A stretch of DNA of 64,000 nucleotides from Cyathus striatus (lineage: Eukaryota; Basidiomycota; Agaricomycetes; Agaricales; Nidulariaceae): positions 5,828,001 through 5,892,000 of the forward strand of contig JAOVFP010000003.1 of assembly GCA_025738555.1 (NCBI GenBank), given 5' to 3'. This document shows positions 1 through 11,387 of the stretch, one piece after another (the stretch's first letter is position 1; each line of letters opens with the position of its first letter). The position numbers were made by a program, and so were the translations under genes. A model generated the notes under the pieces. It saw only the letters and a program-made list of their open reading frames with translations, was not told where the DNA came from and made no database searches.

Positions 1-4
1 TTAT

Positions 5-1973
5 GTGATGGAGGCTGAAACCATACTTAACCAAAGTCAGCCTTACCCTGGTGATGATTCTCTGTCTGTTATAGAATCAACTTGCCAATTCATTGTTACT
101 CGGATTTCTCATACTACATATCTAATTTACAATACTGTCTGTCATTGGGAAATAGAGATCAATTCTTCACTCTTACAAAATACTAAGTTTCAACTAGCTG
201 AATGGTTTGCCAAATGTCATGCTCAAGAGTTGCAAATATGGCCCACTCATCGATATCCTGGATGTATGGGTGATCCATTAGCTTTCATTGCTAATTTCTT
301 GATGTGTGATGCTGTTAATACTCACTTCCCAGTACCAGAGCATTATGAAGCTCTTGACACTGAATCTCATTTTCATGTCATTCAGAAAGATTATAACTCT
401 GAAATATACATCATTAATGATTTTATATGTGACATGAAGTGTGAAATACCTAGATCTCTCCTTGCAGATCCTAGTTTTGACTTGATCTTGTGGTTTCAAA
501 CTCAATCTGTTCATTCACCAATTAGTTTTCATGATGATGAACAAGCAGCTGGCCCTCCTAGCTTACTTAGTACCTTTGTACCTATGGTTTATACAGACCC
601 CACTGTCTCTGAGCTTGATAGTCTTGTATACAACCATATTGCAGCTGCACTCCTAACATGCAAGCCATATTCTGGTGATTTTCAACCTTCTGGATTGGGT
701 GATCGTTTTGTTATAATGTGAGACACTTCTTCTCCATGTGGCATCTCTCAGGTCTTGAATATTTATGACCACTTTCGTAGCATTGAGGTATTACTGCCCC
801 TTCAGCAGTTAGTAGACTGAGAATTTGATATCACATTATAGTATGCAAAATTGCTCTATCGCGAACAGACTGGATATAAAACCTATCAGTCTGTTGCCAA
901 GTGGAAGTGTGACTTTCATTGTGCTACTGTTTGCAAGCCCATTGTTGAGTTAGTGGTAACAAAACTTCTCCTGAAGTCTGGCCCTTACAATGATGATCCA
1001 AGACCCAGCTTCTCATCTAACACTTGTTGGTTTTATGTTCATTCAGAAGGAACTGATTCATATGTTATATTTGATGACTTACGACACTGCCGCACAGTCA
1101 TTTCTGCCTCAGACTTATTTTTGTTAGGCACTCCAGTTGGACTATGGTATGACTCCCACTTACAAGCTCATCAGCTCAATTCTTTGTGACCTGGTGGACA
1201 AGTGACTCATCAACAGCCAGGGCAGACTAGTTCCTATGCCCTCTTTGAACCTTGTCTTCAGGTAAACACACCACATTGGTACCGTTCTTGTCATTCACAG
1301 AGGAATAGGCCCATACAATGCTGTTGTCATTATGCAAAAGCATCTCTGACAGACTCCACTTTACTGTCAGTCTTCGGTGTGCAGCCTCCTCGAGGTACAT
1401 TGGCTTCACTACAATGTAATGCAGCAATCTCGAAAGGTAAAGGGCATATAGTCCCTTCACCTATTGTGGTCACTGTCAAGATTAATGGCCACCCAGCTCA
1501 CACACTTATTGATTTGGGCTCCTTGGGTGATTTCCTTTCTACAACATTGGCAACACAGTTGAAATTGCCACTCAAGAAATTGAACAAGCCCATTGGCCTC
1601 CAACTTGCTGTTCAAGGATCTCGGTCTGTAGTTAATGCCTATACCAATGCAAAGTTTGAATATCAGTCAAAAAATGAATCTCATACATTTGATATCATTA
1701 ACCTCACCAATTACAATGTTATCCTGGGGACACCTTGGTTGTACCAACATCGTGCTTGTGTAGGTTTGAATCTGTCATGTATTGTCATTGGTAACAATGG
1801 TTCTGTACCAATAATTTGGGGTATGGTGACAACAACAGTGGCTTCACAGCATGTCAGTATGACTAGTGATGACGACATCACAAAAGCATGGGTGGAAATT
1901 CTCTGCTATGCTGAACCATTGTGTAAAGATGTCACCAAAACAGGTCTTCCCCCATTTTGTGATATCAACCACA
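5..1973 (+). pseudogene. Gypsy-A pol, N-terminal region and retropepsin (decayed)
   Basis: Three consecutive open stretches (5-721, 851-1189, 1202-1973) follow the order of agaricomycete gypsy polyproteins: a long spacer with repeated GDPLA- and GDRF-like segments, then an aspartic protease. The protease is recognisable at about 1470-1800 from VTVKINGHPAHTLIDLGSLG, VQGSRS, and later VILGTPWLYQH. The catalytic triad is DLG instead of DSG, so the protease is probably inactive. The last residues before the copia-1 insertion (LPPFCDINH) are the standard lead-in to reverse transcriptase and continue in frame after 7554. Stops at 719-721, around 821 and at 1187-1189 break the frame. Confidence 0.8.
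1969..1973 (+). repeat. Copia-1 target-site duplication, left copy (CCACA)
   Basis: CCACA at 1969-1973 is repeated at 7550-7554, directly outside the two LTRs of copia-1. Five bases is the usual duplication for Ty1/copia integration. Removing one copy and the element restores the gypsy-A frame (INH, then TIPLID). Confidence 0.95.
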
Positions 1974-2438
1974 TGTAGAAATCCTAGAGTGTATCACTCA
2001 GCGTCGTGAATAATGGCTATATATATTGAATAAGTACCTAGAGTGTACCACTAGGTAATTGTAAGTAAACGTTACAGTATGTACAAGTAAGAAACTCACC
2101 TCAGCGTTGTGAATAATGGCTGAGGTGTACTAGCTAAAGTACAAGGTATATATACATTACAAGTCCTTCACTCCAGGATAAAGGAGTAAGCTACATAAGA
2201 CGGAAAGTGTGTGCCACAGAGCACGCTGTGCAACACAGTAGCAGTACAGTACAAAAATGTGTTAGTACATGAACTAAAGGGCGGCATAGTGAAACTTGTA
2301 GAATACAATAAGTACAATATATTACCTAGCCGCGCAAGGAGCTTATGACCTTGGTGGCTGCTGAATGAATACGAGCAGGCGCGTTCTAATGGAAAACGAG
2401 AGTGTGAGTCGGACTTGGAGGCGTTTGTATATTCAACA
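1974..2438 (-). repeat. Copia-1 3' LTR
   Basis: 465 bp. On the minus strand it begins TGTTGAATATAC and ends GGATTTCTACA, so it has TG...CA ends. It matches 7083-7549 almost throughout, with small differences such as CAGCGTCG against CAGCATCG. Confidence 0.95.
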
Positions 2439-2453
2439 CTCCCCCTCAAACCC
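2439..2453 (-). other. Copia-1 polypurine tract
   Basis: Directly upstream of the 3' LTR, the minus strand reads GGGTTTGAGGGGGAG. This is a purine-rich tract at the expected plus-strand priming site. Confidence 0.8.
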
Positions 2454-4995
2454 TAACGAGTCTGAGTTCGTTAGCGAAATGCTTGACCTTTGCAGAGGGT
2501 AGCGCCTTCGTGAATATGTTGGCTACCATGTCATTGGTCGGGCAGTAAACAAGGCGGATCGATCCTTCTTCGACAATCCAACGGATGAAGTGGTAACACA
2601 CATCGATATGCTTTGTGCGCGCGTGGTATTGGTGGTCTTTGGTGAGTGCGATTGTGGACTGATTGTCACAGAAGAGGGTGGTGGGGGTGAGGTTGAAACC
2701 GAAGATTTGGGTTATAAGAGAATGAAGCCAAAGGGCTTCCTTCGAGGCATGTGTTGCTGCAATGTATTCGCTCTCAGTTGTCGAGAGTGATATGATTTCC
2801 TGTTGTTTAGAGGACCATGAAATGGCACCACCATTGAGAATAAAAGCATACCCTGATATAGCATGTCTGTCCTCAGACATGTTCCCATCTGCATCAGAGT
2901 ACCCTGCCAACTCTGTAGAATCTCCTCCAAATCCCAACCACAAGTCCCTAGTTCCTTTCAAGTAGCACAAAATGCGTTGGACAGCTTCCCAATGTGCAGG
3001 ACCAGGAGTAGACATAAAACGAGAGACAGTTTGAAGAGGAAACACAAGGTCTGGGTGAGTTCCTAAGACAGCATAATTGATAGAGCCTACTGCTTCAGAG
3101 TAGGGAATGTTGCGCATGAACGCGAAATCGCGTGTTGAAGATGGAGACTGGGCGGAGGTGAGACGGACACTCAGGTCCATAGGGATGGAAAGGGGCTTTG
3201 CATCTTGCAAGTTGAAATGACGGAGGATGGAGTCGATGTACGAACATTGGGAAAGGTAGAGGGCGCGATGTTCACGAACACGGCGGACTTCGATTCTGAG
3301 CAGCCAATGCAGCTCGCCTAAATCGGTAATGTCCACGTGACTGGCAATTCGAATTTTGAACCGGTTGATCAATGAAAGACTTGTCACCGCCAGTGTACAA
3401 TCGTCTACATGCACAAGCACAACTGTTAACTGCTTTCCTCCTTCCTCCTTTTTTATGAACACACTCTGGTCCACATCGCAACACTCAAATCCCATCACTT
3501 CGATCAGGATCTTGCAAAGTCTCTGGTACCAACGACGACCAGACTGCTTCAAGCCATAGAGAGTTTTATGAAGAAAACACACCTTGCCAGAGGAATTGGG
3601 GGCTGTATAGCCAGGGGGTTGGCGCATGTAAATCTTCTCATCCTCAGTAAGTTTTCCATTAAGATATGCGCCCTTAATATCAATTTGGTGTAATTTCAGG
3701 TCCATAGCTGCTGCAATTGCAAGCACAGCGCGTATCAATGCGAGTCGCACTACTGGTGCAAATGTGTCAAAATAGTCGACACCTGGAATCTGCGAGAAGC
3801 CTTGTGCAACCAATCGCGCCTTGTATCGTACAACACTTCCGTCAGCGTCCTTCTTGGCTCTGAAGACCCATTTCGAGCTGACAACGTTAGCATCCTCTGG
3901 TGGATTGATGAGTTCCCAAGTCCCCATTTCCCCCAAAGTTGCCAGCTCCTCCTCAATTGCTCGCTCCCAGAGAGGCCAATCTGGCCTGGACTTTGCTTCA
4001 GTGAGATGCTGAGGCTCCAGCGCTTCTGCTTCGCTGATTTCGGCTGCCATCGCATACTCAATGTAATCCGCCGCCATAATCCAGTCTGCGGATCCCTCCC
4101 CCTCAAACACTGTAGGCTCGCATTCAGCCACTGGTTCAGGCTCAGGGCACGATGTTTGGACACTGACTGGTACGATAGGCGCATTACGACGGTTTGTATA
4201 CACTGCTGTTCCATCCAACAACTCCTGTATGCATGCGGATGGTTTCAACATTCGACATGGGCATCCTTGAAGCTCAGGAGGCACAATATCTGGAGGATTG
4301 GCACTGGGAGGGTCGACACTATGTGGTGGGGAAGGCTTTGCTGGAGTAGAAGGGACAGGGGAGGATGGATTTTCAGGTTTTGTGTTATCAGAGGCTGGGG
4401 AAGGCAATGTTTCACTCATTTTCGAGGCAGGTAAGTCAGCGGGAGTCTCGATAGCGAACTCCCAATCCTCCCCCTTGAGACGACTGGCTGACGCACCTGT
4501 TTTATCGAAATAGACATTTCTTTTGACACTAACTGTGCATGTATCAGGCCAATATACACGTACGCCCTTCGATTGCTCATCAAGTCCCATCCAGCGTCCT
4601 TCGCGGACGCGTCCCACAAGCTTATTCCCCTTCTCAACACAAACCCACACCTTCTCGCCCCACTCTCGCATGTCATGCAAGTCAGGCTTCTTGTTAAAAG
4701 TAGCCTCGTATGGCATCATCTCTGAAAGTACGCAGGTTGTTGTGTGGTTCATCAACCACACTATGTGTCACGCCGCCTCACCCCAAAGGGATTTTGGCAA
4801 TCCACTAGCATGTAACAGCGCTCGAATGCGCTCAACGATGGTCCGATTTCGACGTTCCATGACTCCGTTCTGTGAAGGAGTATTGTGCACAGTCAATTTC
4901 TGCTGTGTACCTTTGCTCTTTAGATGGCCGACAAAGTCCTTCCCCATGTACTCTCCCCCTCGATCTGAGTGCAAGGTCCTGATCTTGGCATTCAC
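2446..4995 (-). pseudogene. Copia-1 pol: integrase C-part, reverse transcriptase, RNase H
   Basis: The frame 4995-4768 carries the integrase core end (TLHSDRGGEY, then NTPSQNGVMERRNRT with the catalytic Glu). It stops at a TGA just before 4767, where related elements have Arg, and resumes at 4761. The 771-residue stretch 4761-2446 then holds the integrase tail, a low-complexity Ser/Pro linker, RVT_2 reverse transcriptase (SKWVFRAKKDADG, YKARLVAQGFSQ, DIKGAYLNGKL, LYGLKQSGRRWYQ, VLVHVDDCTLA with the catalytic DD intact) and RNase H (GYSDADGNMS, LSTTESEY, CDNQSTIAL). It ends a few bases before the polypurine tract. RT and RNase H look intact; the stop separates them from gag and protease. Confidence 0.9.
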
Positions 4996-5072
4996 ATTCG
5001 TGTCTGCCCAGGCCTCATACTCCTTGTAGGCTTCAAAAGCCTCATCCTTGGATTTAAGGAGGTACAGGTGAG

Positions 5073-5475
5073 TTAAGCGTGTCTTATCATCAACAAAGGT
5101 GATATAATACTTCTTCCCAGCTTTTGTCGCAACAGGGGCTGGTCCCCAGAGGTCTGAGTGGACCTCTCCACCAAAAATGGTCGCACGGTCGCCCTCGCAC
5201 CCTCGCGGGACCGATTTTCATATCGCTTTTGCATATACACAAGATTCGCAAAAGAACGGATCACCTGAGGACAAATTTTCAAGTCATATTCCCATTACAA
5301 AGCCTTTCTCGACAAGGTGCTTTGCAGTTTCAGGAGAAATGTGGCCCATGCGACAATGGAATTTATCCAGCATCACTGTCTCGTCAGCTGCATTCGCTGT
5401 ATCCGGCTCATGTACCATACGGTACAGTCCTTTCCCTCGCTTGGGAATCTGCGCTACTACAGTGCCGTCAACACC
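5073..5475 (-). pseudogene. Copia-1 pre-integrase and integrase N-part, frameshifted
   Basis: Between the gag-protease stop and the integrase core, copia elements carry the zinc-binding GAG-pre-integrase domain. Here the minus strand shows its pieces in more than one frame (phrases such as ETVMLDKFHCRMGHISPET and later KYYITFVDDKTRLTHLYLL). The only longer open stretch, 5282-5073, is out of frame with both. At least one frameshift lies near 5190. Confidence 0.65.
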
Positions 5476-7014
5476 TCAAATTACACATTTGCCGCCAGCA
5501 AATGTGACTGCAAATCCGGCATCATCAAGCATGCCTACTGAAATTAAGGTGTACCCCACCTCTGGAGAGTACAAGACCTCCGTGAGGCGTAGCTGTGAGA
5601 TATTGATACCATTTGGTACATCAATTACCATCTTGCCCTGCCCTATTGCACTGAATTTGTGCTTACTGGCAGCCTTAAAAATGCGTGGGGGGATTTCTTG
5701 AAGGCTCATAAATGTGTCGCGGTATGGTGAAATGTGCCACGTGCACCCGGAGTTGACTATCTCCATGTGTGGAGATTCTGTGGACATGCTGTCGATTACA
5801 GCATTAGCGGCAGAGATTTCCTCTGAGTCTGAGGCTGATTCCTGGGATATATTATCCCACTCGCTTTCAGATTCCCCCAGTGACTCCCAACTTGCTGCCG
5901 TTTCATTGCCCACCTCCGAGAAACTGTTGTCACTACCTAAAGGCTTGTTGTCTTTGCTTGCAAAAGCTGAAGACTCATACAGCATTTCCTCTAGCTTGAA
6001 ATCACTGTCCAAAAATGCCACAAAACTGCCCTCTAGTTCAGAATTGGAGTCGAGCGCAGTGTTCGCAGATCCAGCACTTTGCTTGGAAGATGCCAACTGC
6101 TCCTTCTCCTTCTTAGCCTTTGGGCAATTGCGTTTCCAATGGCCCGTCTCCTTGCAATAAAAGCAAGTGCCCCTCATCTTCTTTTCTGACCCCTTTCCTC
6201 CAGTCGAGGTGGCCGCGAGCACAACATCTGGTTCGCTCTCTTGCATTTTATTATAATGCATCTGCTGCCTCGAATCCCTGGAGTACTCTTCTGAGATCGC
6301 AGAAATCAAATCATCCGGCTTCACTGGTCTGCCCCACATTTTTGCGGTAGCCAGCAAACTTGAAGCAAACTTGGACAGATGAATAGGTAAGCTCGAAATG
6401 ATTGTAGAACGATAATCATTTTCACTGATGTCCACCCCTAGCGAGAGCAACTCAATACGATGTTTCCACAAATTGTCCAGGAATTCTTTCACATTGCCTT
6501 TCAGTGGGCAACATGAATCAAGGAAACCCTGTCGTAAGTCTGTTTGCTCAAATGCTCCTTTATCGGTATACTCCCTAACTATTGTTTCCCAGTGCTCCTG
6601 CACCGTCACCTTATCTTTGATCAACATCAAAGCTGAGTTGGGGATTTTCTGGGTAAGTAAAGACTTTGCTGAGCACTTGTCTTTGTCCCACTGAACAATA
6701 TCCCCAGGTGTGACTGTGTCCGATGGTGGACTAGATGCAGAAGCATCTCCCTCTGAAGGCTGGCTTGGTGCAGCAGCACCCTTGGTACCCTCGGCAGGAG
6801 GAAGACTGGAAACAGTGGCAGCAGTAGCAGCAGCTGCCAGTGTGCGAGTCAATACAGGGCGTGGGGTTGAGCCATCAAAATGACCCCAGTACCCTTTCGC
6901 CTCCACAGCGTCCTGGAAACGAAACGAGAAAACAGTCCAGTTTAAACTGTTTGCGTCCAATTTTGGCACAGAACCTGGGAGCGTGTCGGAGAGCGATGTG
7001 GATTGGGTAGACAT
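5476..7014 (-). CDS. Copia-1 gag-protease polyprotein
   Basis: This 512-residue frame starts about 70 bp inside the 5' LTR. Residues 20-240 are a UBN2/copia-type gag (LNWTVFSFRFQDAVEAKGYW; later TVQEHWETIVREYTDKGAF). At about residues 285-300 is a CCHC zinc knuckle (CFYCKETGHWKRNCP). An acidic Ser-rich linker follows, then the protease region (VNSGCTWHISPYRDTF). The protease normally has DSG; here the Asp is Asn, so the active site is probably lost. The frame ends KCVI-stop, where relatives read on through an Arg (CGA to TGA is the likely change). Gag itself looks complete. Confidence 0.88.
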   Translation of the reverse strand: MSTQSTSLSDTLPGSVPKLDANSLNWTVFSFRFQDAVEAKGYWGHFDGSTPRPVLTRTLAAAATAATVSSLPPAEGTKGAAAPSQPSEGDASASSPPSDTVTPGDIVQWDKDKCSAKSLLTQKIPNSALMLIKDKVTVQEHWETIVREYTDKGAFEQTDLRQGFLDSCCPLKGNVKEFLDNLWKHRIELLSLGVDISENDYRSTIISSLPIHLSKFASSLLATAKMWGRPVKPDDLISAISEEYSRDSRQQMHYNKMQESEPDVVLAATSTGGKGSEKKMRGTCFYCKETGHWKRNCPKAKKEKEQLASSKQSAGSANTALDSNSELEGSFVAFLDSDFKLEEMLYESSAFASKDNKPLGSDNSFSEVGNETAASWESLGESESEWDNISQESASDSEEISAANAVIDSMSTESPHMEIVNSGCTWHISPYRDTFMSLQEIPPRIFKAASKHKFSAIGQGKMVIDVPNGINISQLRLTEVLYSPEVGYTLISVGMLDDAGFAVTFAGGKCVI

Positions 7015-7070
7015 GGTAAAAGTAAGTTCAACATGTTGTAAAATTTGTTTCTTTAAGTTAACAGCGGGCA

Positions 7071-7082
7071 GGGCCTATAACC
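7071..7082 (-). other. Copia-1 primer-binding site (half-tRNA type)
   Basis: Next to the 5' LTR the minus strand reads GGTTATAGGCCC. It differs by one transition from GGTTATGGGCCC at the same place in copia-2. That sequence is complementary to the anticodon-loop segment GGGCCCAUAACC of eukaryotic initiator tRNA-Met. Drosophila copia is known to prime from the 5' half of that tRNA. Confidence 0.75.
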
Positions 7083-7549
7083 TGTAGAAATCCTAGAGTG
7101 TATCACTCAGCATCGTGAATAACGGCTATATATATATTGAATAAGTACCTAGAGTGTATTACTAGGTAATTGTAAGTAAACGTTACAGTATGTACAAGTA
7201 AGAAACTCACCTCAGCGTTGTGAATAACGGCTGAGGTGTACTAGCTAAAGTACAAGGTATATATACATTACAAGTCCTTCACTCCAGGATAAAGGAGTAA
7301 GCTACATAAGATGGAAAGTGTGTGCCACAGAGCGCGCTGTGCAACACAGTAGCAGTACAGTACAAAAATGTGTTAGTACATGAACTAAAGGGCGGCATAG
7401 TGAAACTTGTAGAATACAATAAGTACAATATATTACCTAGCCGCGCAAGGAGCTTATGACCTTGGTGGCTGTTGAATGAATATGAGCGGGTGCATTCTAA
7501 CGGAAAATGAGAGAGCGAGTCGGACTTGGAGGCGTTTGTATATTCAACA
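7083..7549 (-). repeat. Copia-1 5' LTR
   Basis: 467 bp with TG...CA ends, nearly identical to 1974-2438. The right target duplication CCACA follows at 7550-7554. Confidence 0.95.
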
Positions 7550-7554
7550 CCACA

Positions 7555-7720
7555 CTATACCTTTGATCGATGAACAAAAGGTATATCTGTGGAGACCATC
7601 CCAGTGCCCAGATGCACTGAAATCTCAATGGCAAGAGAAGTGTGATGCCTATCTCAAAACGGGATGATGGTGCATAACAACAGCAGGCAATACCATGCCT
7701 ATGCTGTTACTGCCTAAACC
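7555..7720 (+). pseudogene. Gypsy-A pol, start of reverse transcriptase (up to hAT insertion)
   Basis: After the copia-1 duplication the gypsy frame resumes: PLIDEQKVYLWRPSQCPDAL, then KCDAYLKTG, a TGA in place of a Trp, and PMLLLPKP. These are the conserved residues immediately before the RT fingers. The frame is cut by the hAT-like copy at 7721, and its continuation is on the minus strand from 14097. The last eight bases, CCTAAACC, are half of that insertion's target duplication. Confidence 0.85.
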
Positions 7721-9471
7721 CAGTAATTTACACTCCCCCAAGAGGTCTGTACGGATCTGTACGGATCCGCACAGATCCGTACGGAATCCGCACGGAATCC
7801 GAAAATTCCGTACGGATCCGTGCGGATTCCGTGCAGATCCGTACAGACCCGTACAGACCCGTACAGACCTGTATAGATACCATACAGAATTTATATACTA
7901 GCTATTATTATTATTAGAGGTGGTTATTCTATATGGATTCCATACATATTCTGCATGGATTCTGTGTGGATTCATGCATTGCTGCCTTGTCACAGGTGTC
8001 AAGTGTGACACTACATGAAATCTGTGATACACTCAATATATAGTATCATGCTCAATACATAGTGTCATATTTAATGTATAGTATCACACTCAATGCATAG
8101 TGTCACACTCAACACTTAGTGTCATGCTTAATGTATAGTGTCACACTCAACACTTAGTATCACACTTAATGTATAGTTTCATGCTTAATGCATAGTGTCA
8201 CACTCAACACTTAGTATCACACTTAATGTATAGTTTCATGCTTAATGCATAGTGTCACACTCAATGCATAGTGTCATGCTTAATGCAGAGTGTCACACTC
8301 AACCCTTAGTGTCACACTCAATGCTTAGTGTCACGCTTAACCCTTAGTGTCACACTCAATGCTTAGTATCACACTTAACCCTTAGTGTCACACTCAACCC
8401 TTAGTGTCACGCTTAACCCTTAGTGTCACACTCAACACTTAGTATCATGCTTAACCCTTAGTGTCACACTCAACCCTTAGTGTCACACTTAACACTTAGT
8501 GTCACGCTTAACACTTAGTGTCACGCTTAACACATAGTGTCACACTCAACCCTTAGTGTCACCCTCAATGCTTAGTGTCACACTCAACCCTTAGTGTCAC
8601 ACTCAATGCTTAGTGTCACACTTAACACTTAGTGTCACGCTTAACACTTAGTGTCACGCTTAACACATAGTGTCACATTCAACCCTTAGTGTCACACTTA
8701 ACACTTAGTGTCACGCTTAACACATAGTGTCACACTCAACCCTTAGTGTCACCCTCAATGCTTAGTGTCACACTCAACCCTTAGTGTCACACTCAATGCT
8801 TAGTGTCACACTTAACACTTAGTGTCACGCTTAACACATAGTGTCACATTCAACCCTTAGTGTCACACTCAACCCTTAGTGTCACACTCAATGCTTAGTG
8901 TCACGCTTAACCCTTAGTGTCACACTCAACACTTAGTATCATGCTTAACCCTTAGTGTCATGCTTAATGCAGAGTGTCACACTCAACACTTAGTATCACA
9001 CTTAACACTTAGTGTCACACTCAACCCTTAGTATCACACTCAACCCATAGTGTCACACTCAATGCTTAGTGTCATGCTTAACCCTTAGTGTCACAATCAA
9101 TGTATAGTGTCACGCTTAAACCTTAGTGTCACGCTTAACCCTTAGTGTCACGCTTAATGGAGAGTGTCACACTTAGTGCTTAGTATCACACAATTTTCTA
9201 TTGTAATTTTCTATAAGGAAATAAGTATAATAAGATTCTGTACAGATTCTGTACAGAATCTGTACAGAATTTTTCAGGTCTGTAATGCGGAATTCTGCGG
9301 AATCCGCACGGAATTTTTGATTCTGTGCAGAATCTGTGCAGAATCTGTACAGACCCAAAAAAACCTCTGCCAAAAAGAAAAAAATCTGTGCAGATTCCGC
9401 ACAGATTCCGAAAATTCCGTACGGATTCCGCACGGATCTGTACAGAACACCTGGCTAAGTGTAAAGAGCTC
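7721..9471 (+). mobile_element. hAT-like non-autonomous element, left copy
   Basis: 1751 bp. It starts CAGTAATTTACACTCCCC and ends GTGTAAAGAGCTC, so the ends are imperfect inverted termini sharing TTTACACT. Left flank CCTAAACC and right flank TTTTTACT are 8-bp sequences whose partners flank the inverted copy at 14106-15808. Just inside each end are clusters of a CTGTACGG/CCGTACAG-type palindromic motif (about 7741-7875 and 9230-9445). The middle is a 19-bp tandem array. There is no transposase. The 8-bp duplications and CAG ends point to hAT; the family was not confirmed. Confidence 0.8.
8037..9185 (+). repeat. 19-bp tandem array inside the left hAT-like copy
   Basis: About 60 head-to-tail units of the type TTAGTGTCACACTCAACCC fill this stretch. 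Variation is mainly at the CACACTCA/CACGCTTA and CCC/TGC/CAC positions. Higher-order blocks are visible because the same run of variants recurs. Confidence 0.9.
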
Positions 9472-9479
9472 TTTTTACT

Positions 9480-9797
9480 TAACCGTAAATATGGCTGTAA
9501 ATGGCATTATGGGATGGGTACTGTGACAACTGGTAACAGCATGACTTGTGGAGTAACACTGAGAGTGTCGGCACATGAGAGAGAACTTAAGTGAGAGAGC
9601 AAAAACACTGTTTAAGTACTTGGAATTTGTCTGAGCTTCTACCTATGATACAGTATGCCTTTTATACTAAATCTCTACCCTACTGGATGGTCTGTGCATA
9701 AGGCCAAGATGTCTATGATCATAGGAGAAACAAATAGGAAGAACGAGAAAGGAGAGATTGCCAGAGTTGGTCATGACAACAGTCACAGAACATTACA
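9480..9797 (-). repeat. Gypsy-A 3' LTR, main part
   Basis: On the minus strand AATGGGGG (polypurine) is followed by TGTAATGTTCTGTGAC, a plausible LTR start. A TATA-like TAGTATAAAAGGC lies about 140 bp inside. The LTR is interrupted by the second hAT-like copy; after undoing the inversion it continues at 15817 and probably ends at 15842. Confidence 0.65.
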
Positions 9798-9824
9798 CCC
9801 CCATTCTGGATTTGAGACGAATCT

Positions 9825-11387
9825 TCAAAGGGCGTCACCCATAACTACATTGGAAGTAGTGGTTTTGCTGGAAGAAGGCTGGGAGGAGGAGGAAGAGGTG
9901 GAAGGAGAGAGAATAGCATTCTTGCTGGATTCTCTGTGCTTGGCGAGTTTTGCTGCCTGGTTCTGCTTCCTCTTGGCCACACACTTAGCAATGTGGTTTT
10001 TCCTGTTATAATCACTCCAGATGGTCACAAAGAGCATGTGGATAACCTCAGTTTTGTACTGGGGAATAGCAGCCATGAGTGAATCTTCATCCAATGAAGC
10101 AAGGCCAGAGTTTTGAGTATTGGAAGTATCCTTCTTGAACTTTTGATGATGATGACAAGGGTTGGTGGAAGTGCCAGCAGAGGGAGTAGAAGTAGTAGTG
10201 GGAGTAGGAGTAGGAGTAGTATTGGAAATAGGAGTGATAGTCTGGTCTGGTTTGATTTTAGGGATATGAGGAGGAGGCAGGGGGAAGAAGAAAGCCTGAG
10301 TAATAATGTCACCATTGACCTCAATTGAAGTGGCCAGATGTCCAGTGGCAAAACAGGGCGCATTAGGAGTGGACATAGTATTGAAACACATTGTAAACTC
10401 GTCGTATCCAAAAGGAGTACTCATCTCATGCTTAGACCAATCTGAAGTTCCATTGTCCTTCTCCTTCTTTGCAGCATGAAGTTCCTTGTCATAGTGGAGG
10501 AACTCAAAGATTTGCTGGACACTGATTTTAGGCAGTGGCAGGTGACTCTCTGGGTTAGCGAGAGCAATATGGGAGTCATTGCACCGGATGAGGCCAGGGT
10601 GTTCAAGAGGGTCGAGGAATACCAGAGGCATGGAGGGGGATGAAAAGAGGCTGAATATGAAGGAGGGGATAGTCCAATGAGCAAATGTGAAAAGTCTGGT
10701 GAGAGCCTGAAAGGGGGTGAGGAGTCTTGAGGTAGGAGTGTCGACATTTAAAGGATTGAGGGGGAATAAAGATAAGGAGCCGACAAAGTCAACAGCATTG
10801 TTGTTGATGAAAACTTGAGCATCCTTGCATGGGGGAGAACCTGTTCCTTTCGGCAGGAAAGAAATATGAGACACACCATGAAGATCAAGGTAGGCTTTGA
10901 GAGCATCAAGATGTGAAATTTGATAATACAGTAGCCATGTGACATCACCAGCTAACCACTTCACAGCAAACACCAAATCCTCCTTTGTGTCCACATGGTC
11001 AAGGATAGAATCTACTGCCCATTCACTATCTGCTTGATCTATGGGACCTAGCTGGTTGTCAAGACATCCTGGGAACAGCCTATCATCATTTTCTTTGTGA
11101 ATCCTCAGCAAGTGGGAGTGGAAAACATTATGCACACCCCACTGTTTGAGGTGACTTGGCAGATCAAGGCAGAACAAGTTGTTCCCAAAATCTTTGATGA
11201 TTCGATACAGCCCAATATATTTGGGGACGAGTTTCCTAGCAAGGCCCTTGGGGAATTTGATGTGTACTGTGGACAGGTAAACAAGATCATCTAGTTTAAA
11301 AGGTGCTAACCTCCTTTTTCTATTAGCATCTCTAGTCTGTTTTACTTGCAAAGCCAAGATATGATCATGTGCATCCATTAAGACCAA
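9825..11387 (-). pseudogene. Gypsy-A pol C-terminus: integrase tail, chromodomain-like segment, 3' extension
   Basis: A 520-residue open stretch. Residues 25-120 match the post-integrase region of gypsy elements (LDDLVYLSTVHIKFPKGLAR, KLVPKYIGLYRI, NVFHSHLLRIH). Residues 140-180 (WAVDSILDHVDTKEDLVF, then WLAGDVTWLLYYQI) resemble the degenerate chromodomain of fungal chromoviruses. A long low-complexity Thr/Pro/Ser tail follows, ending near the polypurine tract. It is separated from the integrase core (11586-11972) by stops around 11390-11580. Confidence 0.8.

Larger units (their letters stand above)
1974..7549 (-). mobile_element. Copia-1: full-length Ty1/copia retrotransposon
   Basis: A 5.6-kb element lies on the minus strand with both LTRs (7083-7549 is 5', 1974-2438 is 3'), a primer-binding site, gag, protease, integrase, reverse transcriptase, RNase H and a polypurine tract, in copia order (IN before RT). 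The 5-bp duplication CCACA flanks it. The LTRs differ at only a few visible positions and the element keeps many CpG sites, so it is young compared with the gypsy-A host. It is nevertheless disabled. The protease motif is NSG, the reading frame ends after the protease, the early integrase is frameshifted, and a TGA replaces a likely CGA before 4767. Confidence 0.95.

Noticed and set aside
3750..4434. Antisense frames 3750-4214 (minus, other frame) and 3802-4434 (plus)
   Set aside because: They are shadows of the copia-1 integrase/RT frame, which has clear conserved motifs. The alternatives have none.
8037..9185. CRISPR-like array (short repeats at regular spacing)
   Set aside because: The 19-bp units are directly adjacent with no spacers, lie inside a eukaryotic transposon, and recur in the inverted copy. 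This is a satellite, not a CRISPR array.
9164..9526. Open frames with Cys/Arg/Thr/Asp-rich peptide (also 7695-7901, 14144-14404, 15622-15896)
   Set aside because: They are translations of the palindromic CTGTACGG-type subterminal repeats. The frames occur on both strands and in both element copies, so they reflect repeat structure and not proteins.
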